A stretch of DNA of 64,000 bases from Myroides oncorhynchi (GCF_020905415.1 NZ_JAJJMP010000001.1:3979501-4043500); one strand, 5' to 3'. Positions 1 to 8,575 are shown, numbered from the stretch's first letter. Translations and numbers: made by a program. The notes: generated by a model from the letters alone, not told the origin.

Positions 1-245
1 CGGAACTAAACATTGCTATTAATCAAAAACACCAAAATACTACAGCAATAGATAGTATTCAGAAGATCACCGAATCTCATCTAGCAGTACTTGCTATCAT
101 TAGACAGCATAGCAACGAAGAATTATTTGAAAAGAAAAAGTACTCTTGGACTGGTAGTACTTCACTAGGAGCTTATTTAGTATCGGCAACTTCTAGTCAT
201 TATGATTGGGCGATAAAATTATTAAAGAAACATGGTATCAAATAA
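1..245 (+). CDS. ClbS/DfsB-like four-helix protein, 3' end only
   Basis: Only the last 80 codons are inside the window; the reading frame is open from base 3 to the TAA at 243-245 and the start lies upstream. The residues SNEELF, then KYSWTG, then SLGAYLVSATSSHYDWA followed by a basic tail (KLLKKHG) match my memory of the C-terminal pattern of the ClbS/DfsB (DUF1706, DinB-like) family. Family members are small four-helix proteins; ClbS is known to protect colibactin producers, but most relatives have no assigned role. No neighbour on this side hints at a function. Family call is from pattern memory, not a search. Confidence 0.7.
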   Translation, partial: ELNIAINQKHQNTTAIDSIQKITESHLAVLAIIRQHSNEELFEKKKYSWTGSTSLGAYLVSATSSHYDWAIKLLKKHGIK

Positions 246-370
246 GTACTTAATGTTATTTTGAATTAAATACCGTCAGCTATAAACTTAAAATCCCGCT
301 CCAAAGTCTCCCGACTTTGAGGAAACTTATCTCAAACTATTCCCACACATCACATATTTCGGATTAAATA
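246..370. other. Convergent intergenic spacer with a small hairpin
   Basis: This spacer separates two convergent genes. It contains the hairpin CAAAGTC-TCCC-GACTTTG (302-319) without a clear T-run, and the first examples of a loose A/T-rich repeat (runs like AACTGTAAACTATAAACC around 375-400 extend into the end of the next gene). The hairpin could serve as a weak terminator for either gene. Confidence 0.4.
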
Positions 371-919
371 TTAAACCGTCAACTGTAAACTATAAACCAT
401 AAACTTCTTAGCCTTACCTTGGTAAGCAGCAGTTCTATGTGGATAATTGACTTCTATCACCTCGCTTATTAATAGAATATCTTCTCTATACTTCTTCCCT
501 AGTAGCATCAAAATATCCATAGCAAAAGCCTCTGTTGCAACCTTAGAGTCATTAGATAACCATAGCAGTGACACATCTACTAGTTGCCTCTCTTGTTTAG
601 AAGTTCTCACGACCTTCTTACTCTTGGCAACTAACCAACAAATACGGCTTATTAATCGCTTACTAGATTCATTAGTAATATCCTCTACTCTATCTAAGAA
701 AGTAGCTAAGTAGGGCTTAATTCTAGTTATATCCTTATCTAAAATATCCTGTAGAAGTACGCTACTCATGACATGAATAGGATCTTTAATCTCAAAGCTA
801 TACTTAAGTAGAAACTGCAATACCTCTTCACCACTACCAATAACAGCTAATGTGTTCATCCTACTCTTAACGTGGATATCTGTCGCTAATACTAGCTGAT
901 AAAGTTCTGTATCTGTCAT
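371..919 (-). CDS. Conserved HEAT-like helical protein of unknown function
   Basis: A 182-residue, mostly alpha-helical protein with no signal peptide or membrane segment. The spacing of leucines and the segment around residues 118-165 (W-L, KVATEAFAMD, LGKKYRE, then AAYQGKAKK) resemble a conserved Bacteroidota family of small HEAT-repeat-like proteins, sometimes found beside purB, for which no activity is known to me. The start is an ATG at 917-919. No terminator is obvious, and the last codons run into the low-complexity repeat seen at other gene ends. It stands alone between a convergent gene and a 300-base spacer. Function cannot be assigned. Confidence 0.7.
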   Translation of the reverse strand: MTDTELYQLVLATDIHVKSRMNTLAVIGSGEEVLQFLLKYSFEIKDPIHVMSSVLLQDILDKDITRIKPYLATFLDRVEDITNESSKRLISRICWLVAKSKKVVRTSKQERQLVDVSLLWLSNDSKVATEAFAMDILMLLGKKYREDILLISEVIEVNYPHRTAAYQGKAKKFMVYSLQLTV

Positions 920-1225
920 ACTGTTTATTACTGATGTTCAAATATAACAATAAATGTAAATAGACTAATCCTCTAAACACACCAAATACAGCAACTAAAA
1001 ACCGCCAACCTTACACAGTAACCACAATATATATCCACCATCCATATCATGCTGACGAAGTCTGCGCGAGCAGAGTATGTGAGAAGCATCTCACATAAAA
1101 GTCTACAAAGTAACCACAATACACTGATTAACTGTAAACCGCAAACCGTTAACTGATTACCGTTAACCCAAAAAAGCCCTAGTAATATCTACTAGAGCTT
1201 TCTTATTTTTATTCTGTAATACTAT
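920..1225. other. 306-bp gap with small hairpins and simple repeats
   Basis: No gene is visible. It contains two adjacent hairpins, TCTGC-GCGA-GCAGA (1061-1074) and ATGTGAGA-AGCA-TCTCACAT (1077-1096), a directly repeated GTAACCACAATA (about 1018 and 1110), the low-complexity tract AACTGTAAACCGCAAACC... at 1130-1168, and then the terminator of the gene to the right. Confidence 0.5.
1171..1201 (-). terminator. Probable rho-independent terminator
   Basis: The arms AAAGCcCTAGTA (1173-1184) and TACTAGaGCTTT (1190-1201) pair with a single mismatch around a 5-base loop. The A-run before 1173 becomes a U-run on the minus strand, directly after the DUF2314-ankyrin gene. Confidence 0.75.
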
Positions 1226-1984
1226 TTATCCTAACACAGGGATGATATGCTCCCAGTTTAACTGTTTTGCATAGTCTACTGGAGTTTTTCCCTCAGCATT
1301 CGGTTCGTTTTTATTCGCTCCTTTTGCTAATAACACCTCTACACTTGTTAAGTTACCTGAGATAACTTCTTTGTGTAAGAATGTGTATCCTGCTTCATCT
1401 TTATTAGTCACTTCATCAGGATTCTCATCGATAAATTTCTCTAGACTTTCCTTCATATTCTTACTCATCGGATGCTCTATGATATTCTCTGGATGCTCTC
1501 CTTGTTCAAATACATAGTTTACGTGATTAAAATCTCCGAAGTCTAATCCCCAAGCCTCATCGTGCTCTTTTCTTTCTTCTTCAGTCATGACAGAGCGCAT
1601 AGCCTGTACTGTATATCCACCATACGTTTTCCCATCGCTGATAAACATCCAGTCACTAATCTGATCAAGTGTTACTCCTAACTCATCACCTTCTTTGATA
1701 TCAGTTATTAAGTTTGGCTCATTTAATAACTCCCCATAAATAACATCTCCATCGAAGTCAACACTTCCTATCCACATATGCTCAATAATAGGCTCATCTT
1801 GTCCTTCTACTTCTTGCGTGAAAGCTACTTTTACACTCGCCATATCTAATCCTGGCACTATTCTTCTATATTCCCATGATAACTCTCTCCAAAAGTATTT
1901 GAATGTATCTTGAGCTTTCTTATATGCCTCTACTAAAATAGGGTCATCTCCTTTAGCGTAAAAAATCTTGTTCTCGTTTTCCAT
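1226..1984 (-). CDS. DUF2314 domain protein with C-terminal ankyrin repeats
   Basis: A 252-residue soluble protein. Residues about 10-135 look like a DUF2314 (YegJ-type) domain: a KAQDTFKYFWREL helix, then VKVAF, EHMWIGSVDFDGD and a WMF segment. Residues about 190-252 form two ankyrin-type repeats, the first with TFLHKEVISGNLTSVEVLL and the second with GKTPVDYAKQ. DUF2314 has no established activity; ankyrin repeats usually bind proteins. There is no signal peptide, so it is probably cytoplasmic. Its own terminator follows at 1171-1201. Upstream it is separated from the rhomboid gene by a copy of the 154-bp palindromic repeat. The fusion is clear; the function is unknown. Confidence 0.8.
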   Translation of the reverse strand: MENENKIFYAKGDDPILVEAYKKAQDTFKYFWRELSWEYRRIVPGLDMASVKVAFTQEVEGQDEPIIEHMWIGSVDFDGDVIYGELLNEPNLITDIKEGDELGVTLDQISDWMFISDGKTYGGYTVQAMRSVMTEEERKEHDEAWGLDFGDFNHVNYVFEQGEHPENIIEHPMSKNMKESLEKFIDENPDEVTNKDEAGYTFLHKEVISGNLTSVEVLLAKGANKNEPNAEGKTPVDYAKQLNWEHIIPVLG

Positions 1985-2057
1985 ATTATATGCTTTATAA
2001 TCTCAATAGACCTAGCTGTGATCTGTTCTTACTTCAACACAACTCTATATTGCTTTT

Positions 2058-2211
2058 ACCTTAAATCTTCAACTACCATTTACTTGGAATAAATTCTACT
2101 TTACATAGTTTCAATTAGCCCTCAAACCACACTACAGTGTACTTTAATCACTAATCTTGCTCTTTTTTGTATAATTCATTCTCGTTTAAACGTTATCTGC
2201 AGCTTTAAGGT
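2058..2211 (-). repeat. 154-bp palindromic repeat, copy A
   Basis: On the minus strand this reads ACCTTAAAGCTGCAGATAAC at one end and TTGAAGATTTAAGGT at the other, so the ends are inverted repeats. The inside is closely similar to copy B (26691-26844), which is exactly the same length. The tip hairpin is at 2128-2141. It starts 13 bp past the rhomboid stop codon. No transposase is encoded and no clear target-site duplication is visible. Confidence 0.85.
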
Positions 2212-2224
2212 TCTACAAAAATAC

Positions 2225-2812
2225 TTATCTCTTTCGCTTATTCAAGCGAATTCCCAAATAAACTCCTGTAATTGCTCCTAATAAATGACCTTGCCACGAA
2301 ATATTATCACCTACCATCATCGGCAGCATTCCATAAACGATCCCTCCGTAAACAAAGAAGATAACAACGGATAATAACATTAACCAAAACTTCTTACTCA
2401 TCCATCCACTTACGAATAAGTAGAAAGCTAGCATATAGATTACCCCACTAGCTCCTATATGACAAGAGTATACATCATTTTGTATCGCATTAAAGTCAGG
2501 TAACAGCCATACTCCTAATCCTGATAATAACCATCCTGTTGTTAATACAGTCTTAGCTGACTTAGGATAAAACTGCAATGTCAAAAAAAACAAAATTAAG
2601 AAAGGAATAGAGTTACTTAAGATATGGTCTAAGCTTCCGTGAAAAAAAGGTGATAATACAATCCCTTTTAACCCTGTCACAGTCCAGGGAATTACCCCAT
2701 AGCAATTCGTAAAAATACCTATATATTGCATGAAATACACTACCCACATTATCCCTACTAAGACAAGTGGGATAACTAAGGTCTGTTTCTGAATATATAC
2801 GCGTTTTCTCAT
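2225..2812 (-). CDS. Rhomboid-family intramembrane serine protease
   Basis: A 195-residue protein with about six hydrophobic segments. The rhomboid signatures are present: HILSN (His63-Asn67, the HxxxN motif of the second helix), GASG with the catalytic Ser122, and a late WQGHLLGAITG segment with His176, giving the Ser-His dyad. Rhomboids cleave membrane helices of substrate proteins within the inner membrane. The start codon lies 6 bp after the KptA stop, so it is probably the last gene of the KptA-macrodomain run. Its substrate is unknown. A second, divergent rhomboid lies at 41148-41807. Confidence 0.9.
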   Translation of the reverse strand: MRKRVYIQKQTLVIPLVLVGIMWVVYFMQYIGIFTNCYGVIPWTVTGLKGIVLSPFFHGSLDHILSNSIPFLILFFLTLQFYPKSAKTVLTTGWLLSGLGVWLLPDFNAIQNDVYSCHIGASGVIYMLAFYLFVSGWMSKKFWLMLLSVVIFFVYGGIVYGMLPMMVGDNISWQGHLLGAITGVYLGIRLNKRKR

Positions 2813-2818
2813 TGTTCT

Positions 2819-3361
2819 TTATTTTGAAATATATTTTGGATCTATGTAATCTGTAAGCCACACACCATTAGCAGATAGATAAAACACTACTCCATCCTTA
2901 TACATCTTCTCTGCTAATATAGTCAACACTACTACTCTTCCATGACGAGAACCTACATTAGTAGCAGTTTCTTTGTCTTGGCTAAGATGTACATGCTGCC
3001 TATTCATTTTCTTAATTCCTTCACTATTTATAGCACTTAAGAATCGGTCAGCTGTCCCGTGATACAAAAACGGGGGTGGACACTGTGATTCAAACTCTAG
3101 ATCTACTGTAATAGAATGCCCCTGACTAGCCCTGATCTTAGTACCATCAGTACTATAGGCATATCTCTTCTTATTATTGGTCTCTACTATTTCATCTAAT
3201 TCTTCTTTAGTAAAAGACCTCTTGTGTTTACCACATTTATAGATTAACTCTTCCACATCTGCCCATCCGTTATCATCTAAGGTTATTCCTATCTTACTAG
3301 GTTCGTGTCTGAGTATTAAACTCAGAAACTTACCTATACTTTTCTTTCTTACTTCATCCAT
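2819..3361 (-). CDS. kptA: RNA 2'-phosphotransferase (Tpt1/KptA family)
   Basis: A 180-residue protein of normal family length. Family enzymes transfer an internal RNA 2'-phosphate to NAD+, giving 2'-OH RNA, nicotinamide and ADP-ribose 1'',2''-cyclic phosphate. Residues Arg18-His19 (LSLILRHEP), Arg66 (KKRYAYS) and Arg121 (RQHVHLS) fit the known Arg-His-Arg-Arg active-site tetrad, and RASQGHS (77-83) and the HGT triad (101-103) of the ADP-ribosyl-transferase fold are present. The start overlaps the stop of the upstream SUKH gene (TAATG), so they are translationally coupled. Bacteria usually lack the tRNA-splicing pathway that makes 2'-phosphates, so the natural substrate here is open. All key residues are intact. 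Confidence 0.95.
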   Translation of the reverse strand: MDEVRKKSIGKFLSLILRHEPSKIGITLDDNGWADVEELIYKCGKHKRSFTKEELDEIVETNNKKRYAYSTDGTKIRASQGHSITVDLEFESQCPPPFLYHGTADRFLSAINSEGIKKMNRQHVHLSQDKETATNVGSRHGRVVVLTILAEKMYKDGVVFYLSANGVWLTDYIDPKYISK

Positions 3362-4707
3362 TATTCTTCTAAATCTTTAAAAATCATACCTAATTCAGTT
3401 AATCTATGCTGTAGATTAATTAGAATATAGTTTTCTTCCTCACTCTCTTTGTATCTCTTATACACCTCTTTATAGCAATCTACTAATCGCTCATCATGTA
3501 CACCTGCTAACCCTTGTATTGTATAGAGTATTATCCTTTCGTCTTGATCATGTAGACATTGGATAAAGTGGTCTAGATACGCCTGCTTATTCTTTAATTG
3601 TCCTAAGGTATAAATAGCTTGCCCACGTATTTCTTTATTTGGAGACTGCAACCCTGCCAATACTAGTTCACCATAATCAGATGTCGCATCAGTCAGTACA
3701 TAAGTATAAAAACGATACGTTTCTTCATCTTCTATACTAGCACTGTTAGCTTTAATCAGAGGTAACCAATATGGTTTATCCTTTCCATACCAATGTATTC
3801 TTTGTAATACATGTAGCAAGTTATCACTCACTTGTTGTTCTAAAAAGGGAATTGCCTTAGTGAAGTTCTCTTTAGACAAAATAGTAGTCAAGCTCAACGC
3901 TATTAACTCCGGAGTATTCGGAATAGTATCTATAATCTCCTGAATGATATATGCTTCAATAGTACTCTTTTTTAATAAACCATCTAACAATGTCAATTGC
4001 TGCGTTTCATCAAGTGTATTTTTATAAGAATTCCATAATTGCTCACTTGTCCCTCCTATAGAATAACCAAACCAACCAGCATCTTCACTTACTAAATCTC
4101 CCGAAATCACTTCGTCCAACCATCGTTCATACCAATCCAAGAAATGCCCCTCATGAGCAAAGACAGGTTGATAATCCTCATTTAAATAGACTATTCTACC
4201 TCTATATTCTCCATTTAACACAAGGCAAGTAGTGATAGCACATCCTTGCGTACCTATGGCTAATAATCCACTATATAACTTCTCTAAAACAGCATAATAA
4301 TCCTCATCTGAAATATCTTCTGCACATAAGCTTTTAGAGTACTCATCCCATTCTCTTTCCTTCATACCAGGATATAAGATAAACGGTTTAGATAGAGCAC
4401 ATTGAATATCTTCTACATTCACATCATCTAAACACTCACCTAAGGGATAGATACCATAATAAGGTCCTGCGGCACTACCCATATAAGCATCTTCTATTAT
4501 ATTACCATTTCCTACTTGAGTTAGAAATGCTACATAAGCTTCAGGTAATTTTACAGTATACTTTTGTTCAAAATCACGTATTACCTTCTCACTAACAACA
4601 TCTCCTATCTTATATTGATGAGCATCTGCTCCAAAAACGATTAAATCCTGATCGCAGTCTGCTACTATAGACAATTTATATTTTATTCTCTCTATCTGTG
4701 TATTCAT
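3361..4707 (-). CDS. SMI1/KNR4 (SUKH) domain protein with HEAT-like repeats
   Basis: A 448-residue cytoplasmic protein. Residues about 20-195 carry a SUKH-type domain: the opening VIRDFEQKYTVKLPEAYVAFLTQVGNG is typical, with a G-rich turn after it and a closing FLDWYERWLDEVISG. Residues about 230-445 are helical repeats, clearest at NKEIRGQAIYTLGQL and DERIILYTIQGLAG, of the HEAT/PBS type. SUKH proteins are often immunity proteins against toxins but also occur as general regulators. It is coupled to kptA by a one-base stop-start overlap and follows the macrodomain gene after 64 bp. No toxin gene is visible next to it. Confidence 0.85.
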   Translation of the reverse strand: MNTQIERIKYKLSIVADCDQDLIVFGADAHQYKIGDVVSEKVIRDFEQKYTVKLPEAYVAFLTQVGNGNIIEDAYMGSAAGPYYGIYPLGECLDDVNVEDIQCALSKPFILYPGMKEREWDEYSKSLCAEDISDEDYYAVLEKLYSGLLAIGTQGCAITTCLVLNGEYRGRIVYLNEDYQPVFAHEGHFLDWYERWLDEVISGDLVSEDAGWFGYSIGGTSEQLWNSYKNTLDETQQLTLLDGLLKKSTIEAYIIQEIIDTIPNTPELIALSLTTILSKENFTKAIPFLEQQVSDNLLHVLQRIHWYGKDKPYWLPLIKANSASIEDEETYRFYTYVLTDATSDYGELVLAGLQSPNKEIRGQAIYTLGQLKNKQAYLDHFIQCLHDQDERIILYTIQGLAGVHDERLVDCYKEVYKRYKESEEENYILINLQHRLTELGMIFKDLEE

Positions 4708-4771
4708 CTAACTTCTTTCTTTTCTCTGCAAATAAAATAATTATAAACCAAAAGTTAGCTGTTAAGTCACA

Positions 4772-5296
4772 TTATATACTACCAAACTCTTTCTTATATA
4801 AACTAAAGTTCTCAAAATCGTAACAAACAAAGATTACCTTTTTGATAGAGTCATTATCTTCTAAGAACGACTTAACGGTATTGATAGCTACTTTAGCTGC
4901 CAATTCTTTAGGGAAACCATAAATACCAGTGCTTATATTAGGAAAAGCAATTGTTTCACACTGATTATCTACAGCCAGCTTAAGGCTATTTAGATAGCAG
5001 TTCGCTAGCGATCTTTCTTCTTCTTTCTTTCCCCCATTCCATACAGGGCCAACTGTATGTATGACATAATTCGCAGGTAGTTTCCCCGCAGTTGTAATTA
5101 CTGCGTCACCTGTTTTACACCCACCTTGTTTTGCTCTAACTTGTCTACATTCTGCCAAGATATCCTCTCCTCCAGCACGATGAATAGCGCCATCTACTCC
5201 CCCACCCCCTAATAATGAACTATTAGCAGCATTAACGATAGCATCTACTTTCTGCTGAGTGATATCTCCTTGTATTACTTTCATCTTCTCATTCAT
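4772..5296 (-). CDS. Macrodomain ADP-ribose hydrolase (YmdB/MacroD-type)
   Basis: A 174-residue single macrodomain. The MacroD-type signatures are all present: [55 protein letters not shown] and [12 protein letters not shown]. Such enzymes remove acetyl from O-acetyl-ADP-ribose, mono-ADP-ribose from acidic residues, and in some relatives the 1''-phosphate of ADP-ribose. The ATG at 5294-5296 overlaps the stop of the upstream gene (ATGA), which supports this start over the Met four codons in. Downstream lies the SUKH-kptA pair; kptA makes a phosphorylated ADP-ribose, so a linked salvage or signal-clearing role is a reasonable inference. Confidence 0.93.
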   Translation of the reverse strand: MNEKMKVIQGDITQQKVDAIVNAANSSLLGGGGVDGAIHRAGGEDILAECRQVRAKQGGCKTGDAVITTAGKLPANYVIHTVGPVWNGGKKEEERSLANCYLNSLKLAVDNQCETIAFPNISTGIYGFPKELAAKVAINTVKSFLEDNDSIKKVIFVCYDFENFSLYKKEFGSI

Positions 5297-5724
5297 ATAC
5301 TTTTGTTTAAAAATTCTCTCGTAAAAATATTCAAATCAAGACCTCTACACTCAGGCATAAAGTGCTTAATAATCGGAACGTAAGCATCGTGCATACCACT
5401 ATATTCCTTGATTTTTTTTCTATTCTTTAGAATATACCCATCATAAAAACAATTCTTATCTTCTCCTACTACATGAATCACTCCTATATCAAGATAAGGA
5501 TGTTTTCTACTAAAATATTCTAGCTTAGTATCATATTCATACACTTCCTTTTCTGCCTTCTCATCATTTAACAATGCTTCTATATCTTTAAAAGCAATTA
5601 AAAAACGTTGGTTGTGATAATCTATATTCACTACTTTACAAAAAGGAAACAACTCACTTAACTCTGCATCAAAGGCATTCTCGTTATAATCAACTAATGG
5701 CAATAGGATATAAGATGCTTCCAT
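5293..5724 (-). CDS. Hypothetical protein, first gene of the macrodomain-kptA run
   Basis: A 143-residue soluble protein without signal peptide or recognisable domain. It is rich in aromatic and acidic residues, and a short [13 protein letters not shown] segment suggests a beta-strand core. The gene overlaps the macrodomain gene by four bases (ATGA), so the two are almost certainly co-translated. That position makes it a candidate partner or target of the macrodomain enzyme, but I can give no function. Confidence 0.7.
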   Translation of the reverse strand: MEASYILLPLVDYNENAFDAELSELFPFCKVVNIDYHNQRFLIAFKDIEALLNDEKAEKEVYEYDTKLEYFSRKHPYLDIGVIHVVGEDKNCFYDGYILKNRKKIKEYSGMHDAYVPIIKHFMPECRGLDLNIFTREFLNKSI

Positions 5725-5957
5725 AATAATTTATTTAAAAGTTCTGATACCCCAATTTACTCTAAATAACGGATGGTATCGTAAACAAATTCTTAAGTAA
5801 TTATAACTAAAACATTAAAAACCACATCTTATACAGGATAAATCAAACATTTTAACCTTAACCTTACAGATTACAAATTAATATCAATGATATTTTATTC
5901 TTTTAAATACAGAATACCCGAGATATAGATAAACGAAAAGTACCTAACTAGAACAAC

Positions 5958-6500
5958 CTACCAATATGCTATAATAGCCTCTTGACTAAGTTGTATCTCC
6001 ATTATCTCTAATTCTTTATTGTCTACTAATAAACAATCATACCTCTCTAATGAGTATACTTCTTGATTCAGTGTAATTTGACTTCTTTCAATAGCGAATA
6101 TACATAGTACTCTGTGCTTTATACTAAAAGAGGCATCACTCACCATCACTGTTTCATCTATAATACTATGATGTAACATTAGATTAAAATCTTTGCCTTT
6201 AGAATAGGAAGTAATCTTATCTGAAGAACTGAATGCAAAAAGAGCATTATTTGCATAATACTCTTTTTTATCATTTATAACTAAATTAAGATCTCCTTCT
6301 AACATCACTAGATATCTGCGATATCCATCAAATCTAGTAAACTCCGAGGGTATTGATTCAATAGTCGCACTGCTAATTCTAAATAGAAAATCTCTATCTG
6401 CGTATACAGCACCTTTTGGATAAATACTGTATTCCTGTGTTTGTCCTCCTGTCCATAAGGCAGAAGCAACTTCTTCTTTTCTTATTACTTCAATATTCAT
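5958..6500 (-). CDS. HutD/Ves-family cupin-like protein
   Basis: About 180 residues. The N-terminal half shows the HutD/Ves pattern: WTGGQTQEYSIYP, then FLFRISSATI, then FTRFDGYRRYLVMLEGDLNL. The family is a double-barrel cupin fold; HutD is linked to histidine use and Ves to cold growth, and neither has a proven reaction. I place the start at the ATG ending at 6500, because the codon before it is a TTG. No hut genes are nearby, so a histidine link is not supported here. The next gene is a lipoprotein whose start lies beyond a 30-base spacer. Confidence 0.8.
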   Translation of the reverse strand: MNIEVIRKEEVASALWTGGQTQEYSIYPKGAVYADRDFLFRISSATIESIPSEFTRFDGYRRYLVMLEGDLNLVINDKKEYYANNALFAFSSSDKITSYSKGKDFNLMLHHSIIDETVMVSDASFSIKHRVLCIFAIERSQITLNQEVYSLERYDCLLVDNKELEIMEIQLSQEAIIAYW

Positions 6501-6533
6501 CAATAAACTCTCTTATTTCATCTAAAGGTAACC

Positions 6534-7025
6534 TTATAGTGGAAGAAAACGCACGTCTTTTTCGTATGTTTTATCTACCACTAATATAACACATGGGTGT
6601 ATCGTAAAAGATCTAGTCTCATCCTCTTGCTTGATCATATAAGTCAATTCTAGAGCATCACCATTCTCTACTAATGTAGCAACATCGAATGTAGTATCTT
6701 TCTCTGATGGTTGTCCTATTAATGCTAATACAAATGACTTTTTAAAGTCAATCTCTGTTGGTTTACCATCTTTTCCCATCACTGCAGCCATCCCAAAAAA
6801 ACGATCAAAATAATCCTGAGAAGTAATACGCAAGCTCTCTACCTTCTCATTGTTAACTGTATTAAGCACATAGTATCCCTTAGCAATTCCATAAGGAACA
6901 GATTCATGTTTTATTTCTTCCTTTATCTCTACGTCATTCACTCCATCTACTTTCTCGCTCTTTGTTGTATTGCAACTTCCGAGTACAATAGCAAACATCG
7001 CTATAACCAATACGTTTTTTATCAT
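6534..7025 (-). CDS. Small lipoprotein of unknown function
   Basis: A 163-residue protein with a lipoprotein signal: a short basic start, a hydrophobic stretch, and the lipobox VLGSC with Cys18. The mature part begins with a charged linker (about 19-45), and the rest is probably beta-rich, with YYVLNTVNNEKV near the start and ILVVDKTYEKDVRF at the end. No domain is recognised. It is probably anchored to the outer membrane. It is transcribed leftward and may share a transcript with the HutD-like gene 33 bp downstream. Confidence 0.75.
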   Translation of the reverse strand: MIKNVLVIAMFAIVLGSCNTTKSEKVDGVNDVEIKEEIKHESVPYGIAKGYYVLNTVNNEKVESLRITSQDYFDRFFGMAAVMGKDGKPTEIDFKKSFVLALIGQPSEKDTTFDVATLVENGDALELTYMIKQEDETRSFTIHPCVILVVDKTYEKDVRFLPL

Positions 7026-7263
7026 AATACTATTTTTATATATAACTTATTAAAATCGATTTTATTGCAATTCTCTAGGGTATAAACTCGAAAACACTCT
7101 ATCCTTTTTAAACTTTATATATCAATATACCTTACTAAGGTATATAATACTATTTAATAATAGCATAAAAAAACAAACCATCTATGACATTTAACGTCAT
7201 AATTCAAAGATATTACTATATTTATCCTAAACAAATGATATGTATCATCACAATCGACTAATT
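7026..7263. promoter_or_regulatory. Divergent promoter region with an imperfect palindrome
   Basis: This 238-bp AT-rich spacer separates a leftward lipoprotein gene from the rightward hydrolase gene. ATGAC-ATTTAAC-GTCAT at 7184-7200 is a short inverted repeat that could be an operator, and TATATTTA around 7218-7225 approximates the TAnnTTTG promoter box for the hydrolase. Neither is strong evidence. Confidence 0.35.
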
Positions 7264-8520
7264 ATGAAAAGAACAACTTTTTTTGCAGGAATCATACTTG
7301 CTTCAACTTTCACCTTTATGACGCTTACAGCGTGTAATAGCGATGATAATAACAACGACAACAATCACAGTAAATATGTTTCTGAAAAGGACTATTCGCT
7401 AACCAAACTAGATGTTGCTAGCTCTATAAAGATTATGACCTATACAATGCCGTATGTAAGTGGCAAAGTACAGAATGCAACTGCCCTAATTATGTATCCT
7501 AAGACACCTAAACCGAAAGATGGTTACCGTATTGTAGTTTGGGCGCACGGTACTGTAGGAGTAAGTGATGCATGTGCACCTAGTACTAACCCCCTAGGTG
7601 ATAACTTTAAAGTAGCCGCAGAAGCTTTATTAGCTCAGGGATATGTAATCATAGCCCCTGATTATGAAGGTCTAGGTACTCCTGGTATTCACCCTTACTT
7701 AAATCTAACTAGTGAAGCCAACTCCGCACTATATGCTGTAAAAGCTGTAAAAGAAAAATATAAAAATGACTTTAATGGTGCATGGATGTCTGCAGGTCAA
7801 TCTCAAGGAGGTCAAGCATCACTTGGTATAGCTGAGTTTGCTAATAGTGACGCATCTTTTAAAGGTGCAGTTGCAGGTGCACCTGCTTCTAGTCTTGGTA
7901 AGATTATCCTTGAAGTAGCTCCTAAAGCTTTAGCTGATATTGAAACACGAGAAAATGCTAGCCCTACACCTATTCCGCTAGAAAAGAGAAACTCTGTAAC
8001 ATCTTATGCTACTTTATTAGCCTACGCTGCATTAGCTGGTACTGGTATCAAAGCGTATGAACCTTCTTATGACTATACTGCTATTTTTGAACAACGCGCA
8101 AAAGAATTTGCTAAACTTGCAGAAGGTTCTAATGGAGATAACGGAGAATGTTTAGAAGGGATTCGCCAAGCTTTTATGGCTGACATTATAAAGTTCATGA
8201 AAGAAGATCCTAAAAACAAAGTAATGCAATACCCTGGGCTTAACGCTGACAAATTTAAGAATGATCAAGTAATTACAAAGTTCTTAAAAGAAAGTCAACC
8301 TGGTACTAAGAAGATAGATAAACCTGTATTAGTTATCCAAGGTACAGCAGATACTAATGTACCAGCTTTAGTAACGAAAGGCATGGTAGATGGCTTAAAG
8401 CTACTAGGTTCCCCTAGTATTGAGCTTATTTTAGTAGAAGGAGCTAGTCACACACAAGCTATTGTTTGGAAAAACAAAGAACTAGTAGAGTTTATCAATA
8501 AATATATGCCTGTTAAATAA
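7264..8520 (+). CDS. Secreted lipoprotein alpha/beta hydrolase (secretory-lipase type)
   Basis: About 418 residues from the ATG at 7264; an ATG at 7240 would put eight unsuited residues before the signal peptide. The signal ends in a lipobox LTAC (Cys24), followed by NSDDNNND, an SDD-type signal that in flavobacteria sends lipoproteins to the cell surface. The hydrolase features are HGTVG (oxyanion region), GQSQGG with the nucleophile Ser, QGTADTNVP with the acid, and GASHTQA with the catalytic His. This layout resembles the secretory lipase (LIP) and related esterase families. It probably hydrolyses esters outside the cell. It is a single-gene unit with a strong terminator. Confidence 0.88.
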   Translation: MKRTTFFAGIILASTFTFMTLTACNSDDNNNDNNHSKYVSEKDYSLTKLDVASSIKIMTYTMPYVSGKVQNATALIMYPKTPKPKDGYRIVVWAHGTVGVSDACAPSTNPLGDNFKVAAEALLAQGYVIIAPDYEGLGTPGIHPYLNLTSEANSALYAVKAVKEKYKNDFNGAWMSAGQSQGGQASLGIAEFANSDASFKGAVAGAPASSLGKIILEVAPKALADIETRENASPTPIPLEKRNSVTSYATLLAYAALAGTGIKAYEPSYDYTAIFEQRAKEFAKLAEGSNGDNGECLEGIRQAFMADIIKFMKEDPKNKVMQYPGLNADKFKNDQVITKFLKESQPGTKKIDKPVLVIQGTADTNVPALVTKGMVDGLKLLGSPSIELILVEGASHTQAIVWKNKELVEFINKYMPVK

Positions 8521-8535
8521 GCTTTTATCTAACAA

Positions 8536-8575
8536 TAAAAAAAGGTCACTAACATAATGCTAGTGACCTTTTTTC
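8536..8575 (+). terminator. Rho-independent terminator
   Basis: GGTCACTA (8544-8551) pairs with TAGTGACC (8561-8568), flanked by an A-run and a T-run. It ends the hydrolase gene and, being symmetric, may also serve the convergent gene ending at 8626. Confidence 0.9.

Noticed and set aside
447-713. An open frame on the plus strand opposite the HEAT-like gene
   Set aside because: It lies wholly antisense to a better frame, is serine/leucine-rich in the way antisense frames are, and has no promoter box.
1052-1078. CTGACGA followed by a GNRA-capped stem, like part of a hammerhead ribozyme
   Set aside because: The required GAAA after stem II and the closing stems are missing, so the match is by chance.
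2613-2861. An 82-codon minus-strand frame overlapping rhomboid and kptA
   Set aside because: It overlaps two well-supported genes in another frame and has no domain.
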